DNA from: Ceratopteris richardii
Taxonomy: Eukaryota; Streptophyta; Polypodiopsida; Polypodiales; Pteridaceae
Assembly (NCBI GenBank): GCA_020310875.1
Contig: CM035408.1
Location: forward strand, 142,978,907-143,042,906
Length of the DNA stretch: 64,000 nt
Direction: 5' to 3'
Numbering within the stretch: position 1 is the stretch's first letter; each line of letters opens with the position of its first letter. Below the pieces are notes generated by a model. It was not told where the DNA came from and searched no databases. It worked only from the letters and a program-made list of their open reading frames with translations. This document shows, in pieces, positions 48,201-60,324 of the stretch. Position numbers and translations under genes: made by a program.

Positions 48201-49393
48201 GACTTCACATTGTGCTTTGTGTCGTCACCTGTTTGAACAACATGATTAGATACCTTATTCTCCAAATCAGTCATCAAGGCTATATTACCACTCAGGTGAT
48301 TGCTACACCCTGAGTCAATGTAGAAGACTCTTTGATCTTCACTCTGCCTTTCACAAGTTGAATTCATTATCAATGTTGAATCTTCCTTTTGATCTGAAGC
48401 ATAATTGTAGTAGGTGTTGTTATATTGTTGACTTTGGAAACCTCTACCTGCATTTCTTCCAAAGTAACTCCTACTACCTCTCCCTCTGAAATTACCTCTT
48501 TGATTTCTGCCTCCTCTTCCTCTTGAATTATAGTTCTGATTATATCCACCATTACTCTGATTATTATGCCAACAATCATTAGCTAAATGATTTGTCTTAC
48601 CACAAATCCAGCATGCTTTGACTCCATCTTTGTTGTTCCTGCCTCTTCCTCTACCTTTGCCACCTCCTCTACCTCTTAGGAAGTTGGCTTGACTAGTTGT
48701 ACCTTCATCTTCACCTGCTTGTTGCTTTCCTTTGTTAGCTTTCTTCTTGTCCTTTGAGTACATTGCATGACCTGTACTTTTGTCACCATCTCCTTTAACA
48801 TCCTGCTCAAATGTTAGCATATGACCTAGCAACTGATTTAAATCAGGAGTGAAATGATCAAGTGATAATTCTGTAGACAAAATGAATGGCTTCCATTTGT
48901 CATCACCTCTTAAACCTGTAAGGATTTGCCTTACCAATTTATCCTCCTCAATGTCTTCATCAACAGCTCCTAAAGCATCTGCAATATCTTTCATTCTTGT
49001 CACATAGTCTGAAATGGATTGAGAAGCCTTCTTCTTAAAGGTGGTAAACTCTGCCCATAAGGATGCCGTTCTTGACTTAGTAGTATTCTGGAAATGCTCC
49101 TCCAAAGCATTCCAAATATCACTTGCACTTTCAAGACCTCGAATATGAGGTAACAAGTAATCATTGACAGCCATATAGATAATGCTCCTAGCTTGAGCAT
49201 CTTTCTTCATCCAATTTTTCACATCTGCTAACTCTTCCCTAGTTGGAACACTAGGATCTCTAAACTGTGGCTTCTCTTCTTCTCCTGTGATGTAAGCTAT
49301 TAAATCTTTGCTCATAAGATGAGCTTCCATCCTCATTGACCATGCAGGATAGTTTTCCCTATCCAATTTCTCTATCTGTAGAGAATCTCCCAT
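45227..49393 (-). pseudogene. Copia B gag-pol polyprotein, one nonsense codon
   Basis: A single frame of about 1388 codons, interrupted only by TAG at 46652-46654 (Copia A has CAG there). Residues 1-200 are gag (KLDRENYPAWSMRMEAHL). An Arg/Gly-rich tract leads to a zinc knuckle, CWICGKTNHLANDC (about 261-274). Protease YIDSGCSNHLSG is near 357. The pre-integrase site (LWHKRLGH, CEACQLGK) is near 500-540. Integrase shows HTDVWGP and YVDDATRW. After the stop come RT ([20 protein letters not shown]) and RNase H (YSDADWAG). Start Met 49393 follows a leader of about 210 bp. Reversion or readthrough of one codon would restore the frame, so the copy could have been active very recently. Confidence 0.95.
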
Positions 49394-49602
49394 CTTGTGT
49401 CCACCTGTGTACTGAAAACTTCAAGCTTTATGAATAATATATGTACCTTTACTTCAAATTAGAGTCCTTTTGTCTTTCTTGATGTCGTATGGTCTTCTCC
49501 TCAAGCTTTGCCTTCAAGCTTTAACCTTTTAGTTCTTCAGTTGTTGAATTTCTTGAATCTGCAGCGGTCGGGATCCTCCTTTCCTTGATTTTGATGTTTC
49601 TT

Positions 49603-49614
49603 GCTCTGATACCA
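49603..49614 (-). other. Primer-binding site of B
   Basis: The minus strand reads TGGTATCAGAGC, perfect and one base from the 5' LTR. Confidence 0.93.
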
Positions 49615-49615
49615 C

Positions 49616-50650
49616 TGATGGAGAGTGTTAATCTCCAAAAGAAAAACTTACTCTTGAATTTAGAACACCTCTATATCAAGAGTAAGTCAAAACCTTCACC
49701 AATTTAAGATATCAATGACCAAATATCAATTTCTTGACTAAACTGTGAAGAAGGAAATTCCTCAGAAAGTCTGCTGTATAGATCTTGCTCATTGACTGAG
49801 TAAATGTGTAAAGTTTTTTATGAAACTTTGCACAAGGTGTCGCCTAAAGATTGCGCACCTTCTCCAAGTTAAATTACTTCAAAAGGTTTAGTAGATCTTG
49901 AGAAATCTACTTACCAAGACAGCTATGTCTAAATCTGCACTTTTGAGAAGTCGATTTGGACACCCCTAACTTCTTAACTTTAATTCTCTCAGTATAGAAC
50001 CCGTTTAAGCAAATGCTTCTAGTCACGAGTAGCTTACCTTCCAACTTAAAGATTAAGTGCTTACTTGCACAAAACTTTAAACTGTGGAGTGAGAAATGAT
50101 CAAATCATTAAGATCGAAATTTGCGCCTGTTTCAGGAACCAGTGAGTACTTTCTCACATGTAAATGTTCCTACACACAATTCTCTTAGCCTGATCACAAT
50201 TAGACTCTCAAACTCCAGCCATAGATTGATTAACTATGGACTTAGATATCTCCAAAAGGAATTCACAAAAGATCTATCACACAGGAAGAAAACACAGAAA
50301 CATCGGGCGCAATTTTTCCTTCTATTTCTCAGAAATTTACAACTGAGTGAGGATGGAGAATTCAACTCACTTCACATGTGTCTAATAACATTCTCAACTT
50401 GTCAATACACTATTCTCATGGTCTCTTATTGTCTCCACTATTGCCCCGACATTGTTTCCAAGTATTTATAGGCAAATATGTACAAATTTATGACTATTAA
50501 AAACTCTAAGTGATCTATGTCTTCACTAATGTACATATGTGTACATATCATTCATCCTGTGAATGTAGCCATCTTCTTTGCTTCAAAACTTGATCTCATC
50601 TCCATCATTTGTCTTTCAAATCTTCAATTGATGATTGGTCTGCACCAACA
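49616..50650 (-). repeat. B 5' LTR
   Basis: 1035 bp. A TATA box (minus CTATAAATAC, 50462-50471) marks the U3 promoter. The 2-bp difference from the 3' LTR is at GATCTATCACACAGG versus GATCTCACACAGG. Confidence 0.95.
50462..50471 (-). promoter_or_regulatory. TATA box in the B 5' LTR
   Basis: The minus strand reads GCCTATAAATACTTGG, about 185 bp inside the LTR start, a plausible start for element RNA. Confidence 0.7.
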
Positions 50651-50959
50651 CAGAGTAGGTTACTGCTTCATCTAGGGCATCTTCAACACCTCTCCGGTCA
50701 TAGTCTTAGAATCGCACAAAATCTGGTGAGCATACCCAGGGTGATTAGGAGATAAAAAAAACTTCACTTTGAGGTGCCGAAATCCCAATCTGAGCTTGTT
50801 TCGGCCTCCAAACACATTGTCATAGTGCTTCTGCAGGCTGTTTTGTCTTTTTATGGCAAAGATATATACAAGTTTTGGTTCGCCAGTATAAGCATCTTGA
50901 AGTCTGCTATAGGTTTAGCAAAAATCAAGAGAGGAGTTCCGTTCAACTTTTTGAGATAC

Positions 50960-53900
50960 AATCAATTTTGTATATTGTAGTGATGTATTTTGTATGTTGG
51001 CTATTGAGGATCACTCGAATGGTACCAATTACCCATTATGGGCTTATATGATGATTCATGTATTGATCGCAAAAGGATTATGGAATATTGTGTAGGGTAT
51101 TGAAAATATCCTATTACACCTGCAACTGTAGTTACTAAAGCCGATGTAGAAGGCATCGAAGATGGTGATATTCTTCAGGGTCCTATTCCTACTATGGTTC
51201 CTATTGCACCTAATATAGAGCAAATTCATTGGCATGGCAAAGATGCTCAAGCATATGCATTGATAGCCTTGTCTATCAAACGTGCCATTATTCCTCACAT
51301 TTGCTCTTGCAGAACAACTAAGGATACTTGGGATACACTAACCACATTATACCGGCAAGGAATGAGGCTCATGTTGCTTACCTCTGAAAACATTTGGAGA
51401 GTGAGTCCATGAATGAAGGAGATTCAATGGACAATTTTCTAACAAAGATCAAAGATTTGAAGGAACAGTTGATTTTTGCAAATGAAATCTTGCCTGACAT
51501 GTCACTTGTGTAGCTTGTTATGAATGGTCTTCCTGATTTATATTTGAGTTTTGCTTTTACTCTTCGTTTGATGATGAAAGGAAATCCAAATGCCTTAACA
51601 TTTGAGGACTTAATCTCTGTTTTGTTGTAGGAAGACTAGTCTAGGTAGAACAGGTCCATTATGCATGTTGCAGATCAAGCTTTCCTCGCTACTCAGAAGG
51701 GCAAAGGTAAGTGGAGCTCATCTACTAGTAAGAGAAAATCTGCTAATTCTGCACAATTAAAGAAGGATGACAAAGACGACAAAAATAAAAAAAAGCAGAA
51801 ATTTTTTTGCAAGTACTATAAAGGAACTGATCATTTCATTAAAAGTTGTCCAAAGCTGGCTGCAAAAGAGGCAAAGAACAAAGAGGTTGGAATGGTTATT
51901 GCCGAAGCCTCTACACCAAAAACATAGTCTTCTAATCTAGTGTAGAATGAAGAATGGGCATTTACTACTATTTGCAATTTTGACCCATCTTCTCGTGAAC
52001 ACTCTATGTCTACAATAGACTGAAATGTTTGGTACTTTGATATTGTGGCAACCAAACATATAACCTCACAGCATAGTTTCTTCACTTCACTCAATTCTGT
52101 TCCTCTAGGGAGTATTGTCACATGCGCCAAAAACTCCTCTTATCTTGTCATGGGAGTTGGTAAGATCATCTTGACAACTACTGATCATAGTTCTTTTACA
52201 TTGTCAGATGCTTTATTTGTGCCAGAGATCAAGAAGAATTTGTTATTAGTTTCAGCTATAGCCAAGATTGGCTTGGTTTTGAAATTTATTGATGACAGAT
52301 GTATAGTTCATAATCTATCAAATGGCAATGGGATTATTGCTTTTGCCATTTTATGTTGTGGGTTGTATAAGCTCACGGACTATGAAAAATTTGTGAATGA
52401 TTCAGCATGTGAAGTACATGATTCTGAGGCTATGTGAGATGCAAAGCTTTGGCATGCACGCCTTGGTCATTTAAATTTTGCTAGTTTGTTATGCTTGCAG
52501 AAAACTGAAAATGGTGTCCTCTTTGCCCAAACTTGAGGCACTTGGTAAACATGTCTGTGAAGGCTGTATTTTGGGAAAAATGCAGCGTTACTCATTCCTG
52601 AAAGATGGTTCAGTTTGAGCGACTCAAAAACTACAGCTTATTCATAGTGATGTCTGTGGTCCTATTCAATGATCATCTTTTGGAAACTATCTTTACTTCA
52701 TGACTTTCATTGATGATTTTTCCAAGTGTGCATGGGTATATCCATTCAAAACAAAGTTTGAAGTAATAATGTGCTTCAAAAATTATTTGGTTTTGGCTGA
52801 AAATCTATCAGAATGTAAAATGGACACTTTTGATCGAGGAGGGGAATACATGTCTTGTGATTTTAATGCATTTCTGGTTGAATGTGGGATAGAACATTAG
52901 TGTAGAGTGTTGTATACACCTCAATAGCATGGAGTTGTTGAACGGAAGAACAGATCACTCATGGAGATGCTGAGATTTATGGTCGAGAGTCAGGCTTTAC
53001 CACATAGTTTATGGCTAAAGGTTGTTATGTGTGTAGCATTTGTACTTAACAGATGTCTCACTAAAGCATTGTAGTCTATCACTCCATATGAGGCTTGGCA
53101 TGGTCGCAAGCCATTTGTTGCTCACCTACATGTTTTTGGTTGTCTGGCATATGCATTAGTGCCTGAACAACATTGTAGGAAATTGGATGATAAAGTAGTG
53201 ATGTATTTTTGTTGGGTACAATTTTTGTGGAAGATGCTATTTAGCCATTAATCTCACGTACCAAGGAGAAATGTGTTAGCTCCAAAGACATGTATGATAC
53301 TTTGTTGCCTCTTTTTATAGGTGGATAACCTAGTGCTAGTCCTAATGAGGCAACTTCTCAGCCTTTACAGGTTTCATGTGATAATGCAAATCATTCCATT
53401 TTTTATGCAGATTTACATGATGCACTTGTTGATCAATGAGCTGATATTGAGGAGGCAAAAGCTATGCCAAAATGGCTGGTGCAGACTTTGTGTGATACCA
53501 AATTAGATGAATCTCTATCATATCATACTTGTTTTGGATCTCATAGTGCTTCTTTTGCATCAGATTGCTATGATATGGTTGTGTCTAGCCTCTATGATCA
53601 GAATGAGTGCACTACATTTGATGAAGCACAAAATTCAAAAAATTGGATGGCTTCTATGCAATCTGAATATGATGCTATAATGAAGAATGGTACCTAGTCT
53701 TTATGTGACGTGCCTCCTGGAAAGAAGGCCATTAACACTAATTGGGTATACAAGCTGAAGCATAAGCCTGATGGAACAGTTGACAACTATAAGGCTAGGC
53801 TTGTTACAAAGGATGTTGCGCAAGAAAGAGGCATTGATTTGGATGAGACCTTTGCACCTACATGACGAATGACTAGTGTTCATAGCATATGTGCACTTGT

Positions 53901-55135
53901 AGCTCATCATCGTTGGAATGTACATTAGTTGGACATTAAAACTACATTACTAAATGGTGACTTGCATGAAGAAGTGTATGTTTTTCAGCCCCATGGCTTT
54001 ATGCAAAAAGGGCATGAAAACCAACTGTGCAGGTTGAAAAAGGCATTATATGGTTTGAAACAAGCACCACGTGCTCGGTATGAAAAAATACATGCTTACC
54101 TAATTGCACATGGTTTTGAGAACAATCTAATTGAGAGCGCCTTATATGTTAAGAGTGAAAATGATGTGCTTTTGATCATTGTTGTGTATGTTGATGACAT
54201 GCTGCTCACTAGTCTTCATTAGAAGCATATTGCTGATTTTAACGTTGATCTGCATGCCTCATTTGAAATGTCAGATTTTGGGGCATTTGCATCATTATTT
54301 GGGCATTTAGTTTATGCAAGTTGATGGCAGAATAGCGTTGTGTCAAAAAAAATATATTGACACATTATTGCAGCATTTTGGCCTTGAACACTGCAAACCT
54401 ATTGCCACTCCTATGGAGACAATTTTACAATTGAGTCTTCATGATGCTAGAGATGCATTTTATATTTTTCTCTATCAATAGGCTATTGGATGCTTGATTT
54501 ATTTATGCATTACTCGGTGAGATATTTAGTTTTCTATCTCATAGATGAGTAGGTTTTTGCATTGCGCAGGTGTCCAGCATTGGCAAGTGGTTAAGCACAT
54601 CCTTCGCTACTTAAGTGGTACCCGACTACTTGGATTGTTTCATCCCAAGGGGGGATCACTACCACTAGACTTCATGCTTTTTCTGACTCTGACTCAGTTG
54701 GTTTCTATGATACTCGTGTGTCCACAAGTGGTTTTGCTTCATGCTTTGTAGCTCATGCATATCTTGGTTGAGCAAGAAGCAGCCTAGTGTGGCCACTTCC
54801 AGTTGTCAGGCTGAGTATAGGGAATCTTTCATAGCGAGTGTTGAGTGCGTGTGGCTCAGATGCCGTATGGCTGATTTGGTTGTTGGTAAGCCTTTTGCCA
54901 CCACCACCTTCACTAACAATCAGAGTCCATTGGTTATTACAAGGAACCCTATGTTTCATGCTCACACTAAGCACATTGAAGTGCACTATCATTATGTCAG
55001 GGAGAGGTTCTCTATTGGAGAGATCAACTTGGCATATGTGCCTATGCAGAAAAACATTGGAGACCTTTTCACAAAGGCTCTACCTAGGGAGACATTCGAA
55101 GCCTTAAGCTTTCGGTGTGCTTCCTTTTGTGGATT
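50960..55135 (+). pseudogene. Copia C gag-pol, heavily decayed
   Basis: Colinear with D gag-pol. Recognisable blocks: gag YPLWAYMM near 51030; zinc knuckle CKYYKGTDHFIKSC near 51810 (second Cys to Tyr); FDIVATKHITSQ protease region near 52035; LWHARLGH near 52450; TFIDDFSKCAW near 52705; RT VYVDDMLLTS near 54185; the RNase H tail ARTKHIEVHYHYVRE as AHTKHIEVHYHYVRE near 54960. Dozens of stops and several indels break it, including a deletion near 53200 relative to D. Many stops are TAG at positions where D reads CAG (51093, 51628, 52925, 53925, 54478, 54527). Confidence 0.9.
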
Positions 55136-55210
55136 GATTCCACATACCTTGGCACTTCCTAATACAGGAGTGCCAACTCCTTATTGACTGCATCACTCCC
55201 AAGGGAGATT

Positions 55211-55439
55211 TGTTGATATATTTAGGTAGTGATATGTGTGAACACACTATGACCAATGGGGCACTTGTTTCCCTCTTTAGGAGGTTTTTTCCCTTGGCTT
55301 GTATATATGCATATTACCCTAATTGGCTACTTATCTTTATAAATTCTTTGGTAACAAATTCAATATTTTGTGTTGTGCTCGAAGCTTCTTCTTCTTGCTT
55401 GTGTTAATTCCATGCTTCGGTAGACCACAAACTCCAACA
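55211..55439 (+). repeat. C 3' LTR
   Basis: 229 bp, TGTTGATATATTTAGG to AAACTCCAACA, preceded by a purine-rich AAGGGAGATT. Confidence 0.9.
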
Positions 55440-56033
55440 TGTTGCTCTCTTTATAGAGCTAGAAATCCAATGTGTAAACACTCATTGGAAAAGTATAAAT
55501 GTCTAGTTTAGGTTTACAAATTTGCAAGTCATTTGGTTACTTACCTTCAGACAAATTCAAGTTTTTCACTCTCGGGTTCATTCTCTCCAACTTCTTGGAA
55601 AATCGAGATGACACCAGTTTAGTGTTAAGGTGATTGTTCCTTCTTTTCTTGTTATAAATTAGGGCTCTTATGCATTATAGCAAGCCAACCTTTTGTATGA
55701 AACTCCCTTAAGAGGAATGTTTTCAGTTGTTACTATGGTGGTTGCTCTTATTGTTTGAAGTAACAACTTCCATCCATATTTAGAATGTTTTTATGAGCTA
55801 GTCAAGGAGCAAGTTATTTGTTTTGCATCAACTTGTTCTTGTTGATGTTCCAAAGTACCTATTGGTTTTTATTGCACTAACCACAAGCCTTCAAGTTCTA
55901 CTTTATATATCTAAAGAGCTAGGGCTAGTCTTATGCTGGTTTGTTGGACCAACTTCACCACTTGACAACTCTACTTTCCAAGCCTTCCAAGCTTCTCCAA
56001 CTTTTCTTTTAGTGGCATTAGAGAAACTTCAAT

Positions 56034-56826
56034 ATGGAAGATGGATTTCCATCAATGATTGAGAATCTTGATAGACACATATATTTTGCTTGGCAAATCA
56101 GAATGGAGGCTTATTTGCAAGAAAGAAACCTATATGGGATTGTATCAAGTGATGAAGCAATGCCTATTCCAAGATCCAAAGGAGGACCTACTCAAGAGGA
56201 AATAGATAGGCTCACACTTTGGTGTGCAAGGGATGCTCAAGCAAGGTCACACATAACATCTCTAATTTTCTATTACCACATATTAGAAGATGAAAGACAT
56301 CTCAAGAGACTTGGGATGCCTAGAGACTCTCTTGTATGCTAGTAAAAAGGCAAGGAGGAACCATCTTTGGAATGAGTTCAACCAAATGAAGAAGAGTCCA
56401 AAACAAACCATCAGTGAGTTTGTTACAAAGGTCAAAGAGGTTTCTAATCAATTGGAATCCATTGGAGAGCTGATTGAAGAAGAGGCCATCATGAGGAAAA
56501 TTCTCAATGGGATTAGAGGTGACAAGTAATGGCAACCTTTCACCACAACCTATGATCTCATCATGGATGTGCAAACTCCAGACTTCAACATCTTTCTTGG
56601 AAAACTCTTCAATCAAGAGGACAACAATAGCATAAAGGAAGGTCAATCCTATCATGATAATTCCACTAGTTCTCTATATGCAGATAAGAAGGACAAGAAG
56701 CTAAAAGGCAAGAAGAAGGAACAAGATGAACATGAGACTTCCCAAGCCAACTTTGCGGGCAAGAGCAAGTTGAAAGGGAAGAAGAAAGGACCAAAGCATA
56801 ACAAGAACAAAGGCCATAATGTTTAA
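56034..56826 (+). pseudogene. Copia I gag
   Basis: Begins MEDGFPSMIENLDR, clearly related to H1 gag (MGDGFPSTIDKLDR), with RMEAYLQERNLYG and SDEAMP conserved. A frame change near 56290-56340 leads into NHLWNEFNQMKKSPKQTISE and VKEVSNQLESIGELIEEE. TAA near 56527 and another frame change precede a Lys-rich C-terminal segment to 56826. The zinc knuckle is not recognisable. Confidence 0.8.
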
Positions 56827-57021
56827 CCTTGTGCCATTTGTGATAAGACCAACCAGACCATTTAGAATAGTTGGTTCAATGGGAAGACCTAGAAAGGAAG
56901 TGGAAGAGGCGAATATGGTAGCAATAGAGGCAAAGGTGGACACAACTTCAACAATAACAATAGAGGCCATAAGAGAAGGGACTACAACAATTATTATGAA
57001 GATCAACAACATGTAGACTCA

Positions 57022-57618
57022 TTGCTCTTGATGAATCTAAGCCTTAAGGAAGTTAAAGAAGATGATCATTTATTCTATGTAGATTCAAGATGTTCAAATC
57101 ACGTTGCAGGAAATATAGCTCTCTTATCTAATTTGGAAAGTCCAAATCATAGACATGAAGTTCAAACAGGGGATGACACAAAGCATAGTGTGGAGAAGAT
57201 TGGTAATGTCAAAGCTTCCAATGGCAGGAAAAGTATTCTAAGAAAGGTACTCTATGCTCCCACTATTACAAAAAACCTAATAAGTGTAGGCCAAATAGTT
57301 GAGAAAGGCTTGCAAGTTAGGTTCACCCAACATGGAGCTTTTGTGGAAGATCCATGTCAAGGCTTGAAGAAGATAACGAGAGGTGAGAAACATGGTAGGC
57401 TCTTTACTTTTGAAGTAGGAGAAACCAAAAACATAGCCCTATTCAACTTTGGGTCTCAAACCCTGAGTGACCTTGAAGTGCGGCATAAGAGGCTAGCGCA
57501 TGTGAATGAAAGAGCACTAAAAGATATATGCAGGGATCAAAGTGATCTTGAATTGCCAAACATATCAAAGGAACACATGATCAATAGATGTGATGCATGT
57601 CAGATTGGGAAGATGTAA
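57022..57618 (+). pseudogene. Copia I protease and GAG-pre-integrase
   Basis: A 198-codon frame. The protease motif FYVDSRCSNHVAGN has DSR instead of DSG, so the active site is damaged. Next come VLYAPTITKNLISVGQIVEKG, EVRHKRLAHVNE (normally LWHKRLGH, with Trp and Gly lost) and CDACQIGK at the end. The frame is cut right at the pre-integrase/integrase border. Confidence 0.8.
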
Positions 57619-57689
57619 AGACAACCATTCAACCACAAAGGCTACATCTATGCACAAGGGAAAACCTCAACAATCAAGAATGATAGATG

Positions 57690-57785
57690 TTCCCGATAGT
57701 TAGCGGGAGGTCACCCATCCCAGTGCGGTTCCCACCGGAGCTCCCTTAACCATGACAATCTCTTGTCACTAGGCTACACTCTTCT
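57690..57785 (-). ncRNA. Pol III-type remnant with 5S-like box C
   Basis: The minus strand holds GCACTGGGATGGGTGACCTC, very close to the internal box C region of plant 5S rRNA genes. About 40 bases upstream lies TAGCCTAGTGACAAGAG, which resembles a tRNA A box, and GGTTAAGGGAGC between them could be a poor B box. The rest does not match 5S rRNA. I read it as a SINE or 5S-derived retroelement fragment, not a working 5S gene. Confidence 0.45.
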
Positions 57786-58610
57786 GGTGTTTGAAGAAGG
57801 GGAAATACTAAAGTTAACATTGCCTTGAAATGTTTTGGTCCTTGAAAGCTTCATTCATTGCTTTCAACGCCTATTTTTGAAGCATCTTTGGGGTGATTTC
57901 TAGAGCCATTTTGGAGTACTTTTGCACATAGTTCTCTTCACAAAGGTCCAAGAACATTAAGAAGAGTGTTCTCTATACATCTTTGACAATAAATATTAAC
58001 CTTTGGGCCTATGTTTTCTGCCACACTCATAAAACAAATTTATAGAAAGGTTTTTAGTTGTAGCCATTGCAAATTTATGCAGGTTTTTGAGCCTAAAAAC
58101 AATAGAGTTGAAAAACACTTGCACATGTTGTCGGCTAGTTTTTGGTATGTGCATTCAACCTTTTAGTATCATTTTACTTCATATTTTGAGAACATACACT
58201 ATGCACGCTTTTGTGGATACCGCTTATGTATATCCATGTGGTCATTGATATAGTGATTACATTTTTGCATAAAGCCTTTTATGTTTGATAAAGAGGGTCA
58301 TTGTGAGCTTTTCTTAATTAAGAGACACCCAAATAACGGGGTCTCTTTGGTGATACAAGTGGAAGAATTACCTAGCCTTCCTCTAGGAGATGTATAGTAG
58401 TTGTTCATAGGTGCTTGATAAGCCTAGTTGGCCTCTTTCAGGTAACTTATTATATACAGTGGATTCAATGATTCACTATGTAGGTAAAAATGTCTGTACT
58501 TGTAGTTTTATGATATTTTGACACTATTCATATGCTCATTTTGTAGAGGATACTCTGGAAAAATTTTCCCAGATTCATGGTTTTGTCAACTATGCAGTGG
58601 TTGATTTACT
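57786..58610. other. Spacer without a recognised gene
   Basis: AT-rich DNA with only short open frames. No retroelement motif, LTR ends or long repeat was seen. Confidence 0.55.
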
Positions 58611-60324
58611 CCTTGATACTACTAGAGTTAGACATCTATGGAAGCATGCGAACAACACAAGGAAGAAGAAGAAGCTTGGAGCACAACACTCAATACTGAA
58701 TGTATTACCACTAGAATGTACAAAGATTAGTAGCCCGTTAGGACAATAGGCATATATACAAGCCAAGGGAAAAAACCTCCTAAAGAGGGAAAAAAGTGCC
58801 TCGGCAATTCTAAAGTGTTCACACACATCACTACCTTAATATCTCAACAAACCGCTCTGAGAGTGATGTGGTGAACAAGGAGTTGGCATTCATGTATAAG
58901 GAAGTGCTAAGCTATGTGGAATCAATCCATAAAAGGAAGTAAACCCAAAGCTTTTCGGAAAGCTTCAAACTTCTCCCTAGGTAGAGCCTTCTTGAAATGG
59001 TCTACAATGTTTGCCTACGTGGGCGCATATGCCAAGCTGATCTCCCCAGTAGAGAACCTCTCCCTGACATAATGGTAAAGCACCTCAATGTTCTTAGTGT
59101 GAGAATTGAACACAAGGTTCCCCACAACTGCCAATGCACTCTAGCTATTAGGGAAGATGGTGGTGGTAGAAGACTGACCAACACCCAAATCAGCCATAAG
59201 GCATCTAAGCCACACACACTCAACAATCATTGTGAAAGCTGCCCTATACTCAGCCTCACAACTGGAAGTGGCCACAATAGGCTGCTTCTTGCTCAGCCAA
59301 GATATGCATGAGCTACCAATCATGAAGCAAAGACCACTAGTGGACATACGAGTGTCATAGCAAGCAACCCAATCATTATCAGAAAAGGCATGCAAATCTG
59401 GCGGTAGTGATCCCCCCTTGGGATAAAACAATCCAAGTAGCTGGGTACCACTCAAGTAGAGAAAGATGTGCTTAACCACCTGCCATTGCTTGACACCTCG
59501 GCAATGCATAAACCTGCTCATCTGTGAGATAGCAAACTGAATATCTAGCTGAGTACTACATAAGTAAATCAAGCATCCAACAGCCTATTGATAAAGAACA
59601 TCATCAAATGCATCTCGAGCATCATGAAGACTCAATCGTAAACCTGTCTCCATAGGAGTGGCAATAGGCTTACAGTCTTCAAGGACAGAACACTGCAATA
59701 ATGTGTTTAGATATTTCATTTGACACAAAGCCATTCCACCATCAACTTGCATAAATTGAATGCGCAAATAGTGATGCAAATGCCCCAAATCAGACATCTC
59801 AAATGAGGCATGCAAATCAGCCTTAAAATCAGCAATATGCATGTCATGAGGACTAGTGAGCAACATGTCATCAACATATATCACAATGATCAGAAGCACA
59901 TCATTAGCATGCTTAACATATAAGGTGCTTTCAGTTGGAATCTTCTGAAAACCATGTGCAATAAAAAAGGCATGTATCTTTTCATACCAAGCACGTGGTG
60001 CTTGCGTTAAACCATATAATGCCTTCTTTAAATTGCACACATGGTTTTCATTGCCCTTTCTGCACAAAGCCACAGGGCTGAAAAACATACACTTCTTCAT
60101 GCAAGTTAGCATTCAGAAATGTTGTTTTAATGTCCAACTGATGTACGTTCCAACCATGATGAGTTGCAAGTGCACAGATGCTACGAAAAGTAGTCATTCG
60201 ACAAGTAGGAGCAAAGGTTTCATCAAAATCAATGCCTCTTTCCTATGCATAACCCTTTGCAACAAGCCTAGTCTTGTACATATCAACTGTTCCATCAGGT
60301 TTAGGATTCAGCTTGTATATCCAC
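58611..60324 (-). mobile_element. Copia remnant G (D family), truncated
   Basis: Minus-strand element with a 3' LTR at about 58611-58849, matching the inverted D LTR (GAAGCTTGGAGCACAACAC, AAGCCAAGGGAAAAAACC). RNase H and RT follow to the right. At 60324 it is cut by the start of the H-family array in the middle of the RT N-terminus. The remaining 5' half must lie beyond the window. Confidence 0.9.
58950..60320 (-). pseudogene. Copia G RT-RNase H
   Basis: RT begins at the YKLNPKPDG region and includes the VYVDDMLLTS active site (as IYVDDMLLTS) near 59870. RNase H shows FSDNDWVACYD near 59380. TAG stops at 59582-59584 and 59141-59143 lie in the same frame, both at Gln codons that read CAG in D. 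One frame change lies near 60112. Confidence 0.87.

Larger units (their letters stand above)
44186..50650 (-). mobile_element. Copia element B, nearly intact
   Basis: 6465 bp with TSD CAGAG (44181-44185 and 50651-50655). LTRs of 1033 and 1035 bp differ by about a dozen substitutions and one 2-bp indel, making it the youngest dateable insertion here. Right to left: LTR with TATA box, perfect primer site, one long gag-pol frame with a single stop, polypurine tract, LTR. Same family as Copia A. Confidence 0.97.
43945..55439 (+). mobile_element. Copia element C (D family), split by Copia B
   Basis: Net length about 5.0 kb after removing B, colinear with D. LTRs 43945-44172 and 55211-55439 differ at roughly one site in ten. 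The flanks TCTTG and TGTTG are a target duplication with one change. All genes are riddled with stops, many as TAG where D has CAG. B sits in its primer-binding site. Confidence 0.93.
55440..57618 (+). mobile_element. Copia remnant I
   Basis: A + strand gag and protease/pre-integrase region of an H-like Copia. The segment 55440-56010 may contain its 5' LTR, but no ends were confirmed. A decayed primer-site-like TGGCATTAGAGA occurs at about 56012-56023, directly before the leader and gag start, in the same arrangement as H1. The coding sequence stops being recognisable at 57618, with no integrase or RT. Confidence 0.65.

Noticed and set aside
57690..57785. Functional 5S rRNA gene
   Set aside because: Only the box C region resembles 5S; the remainder does not fit the gene's length or sequence.
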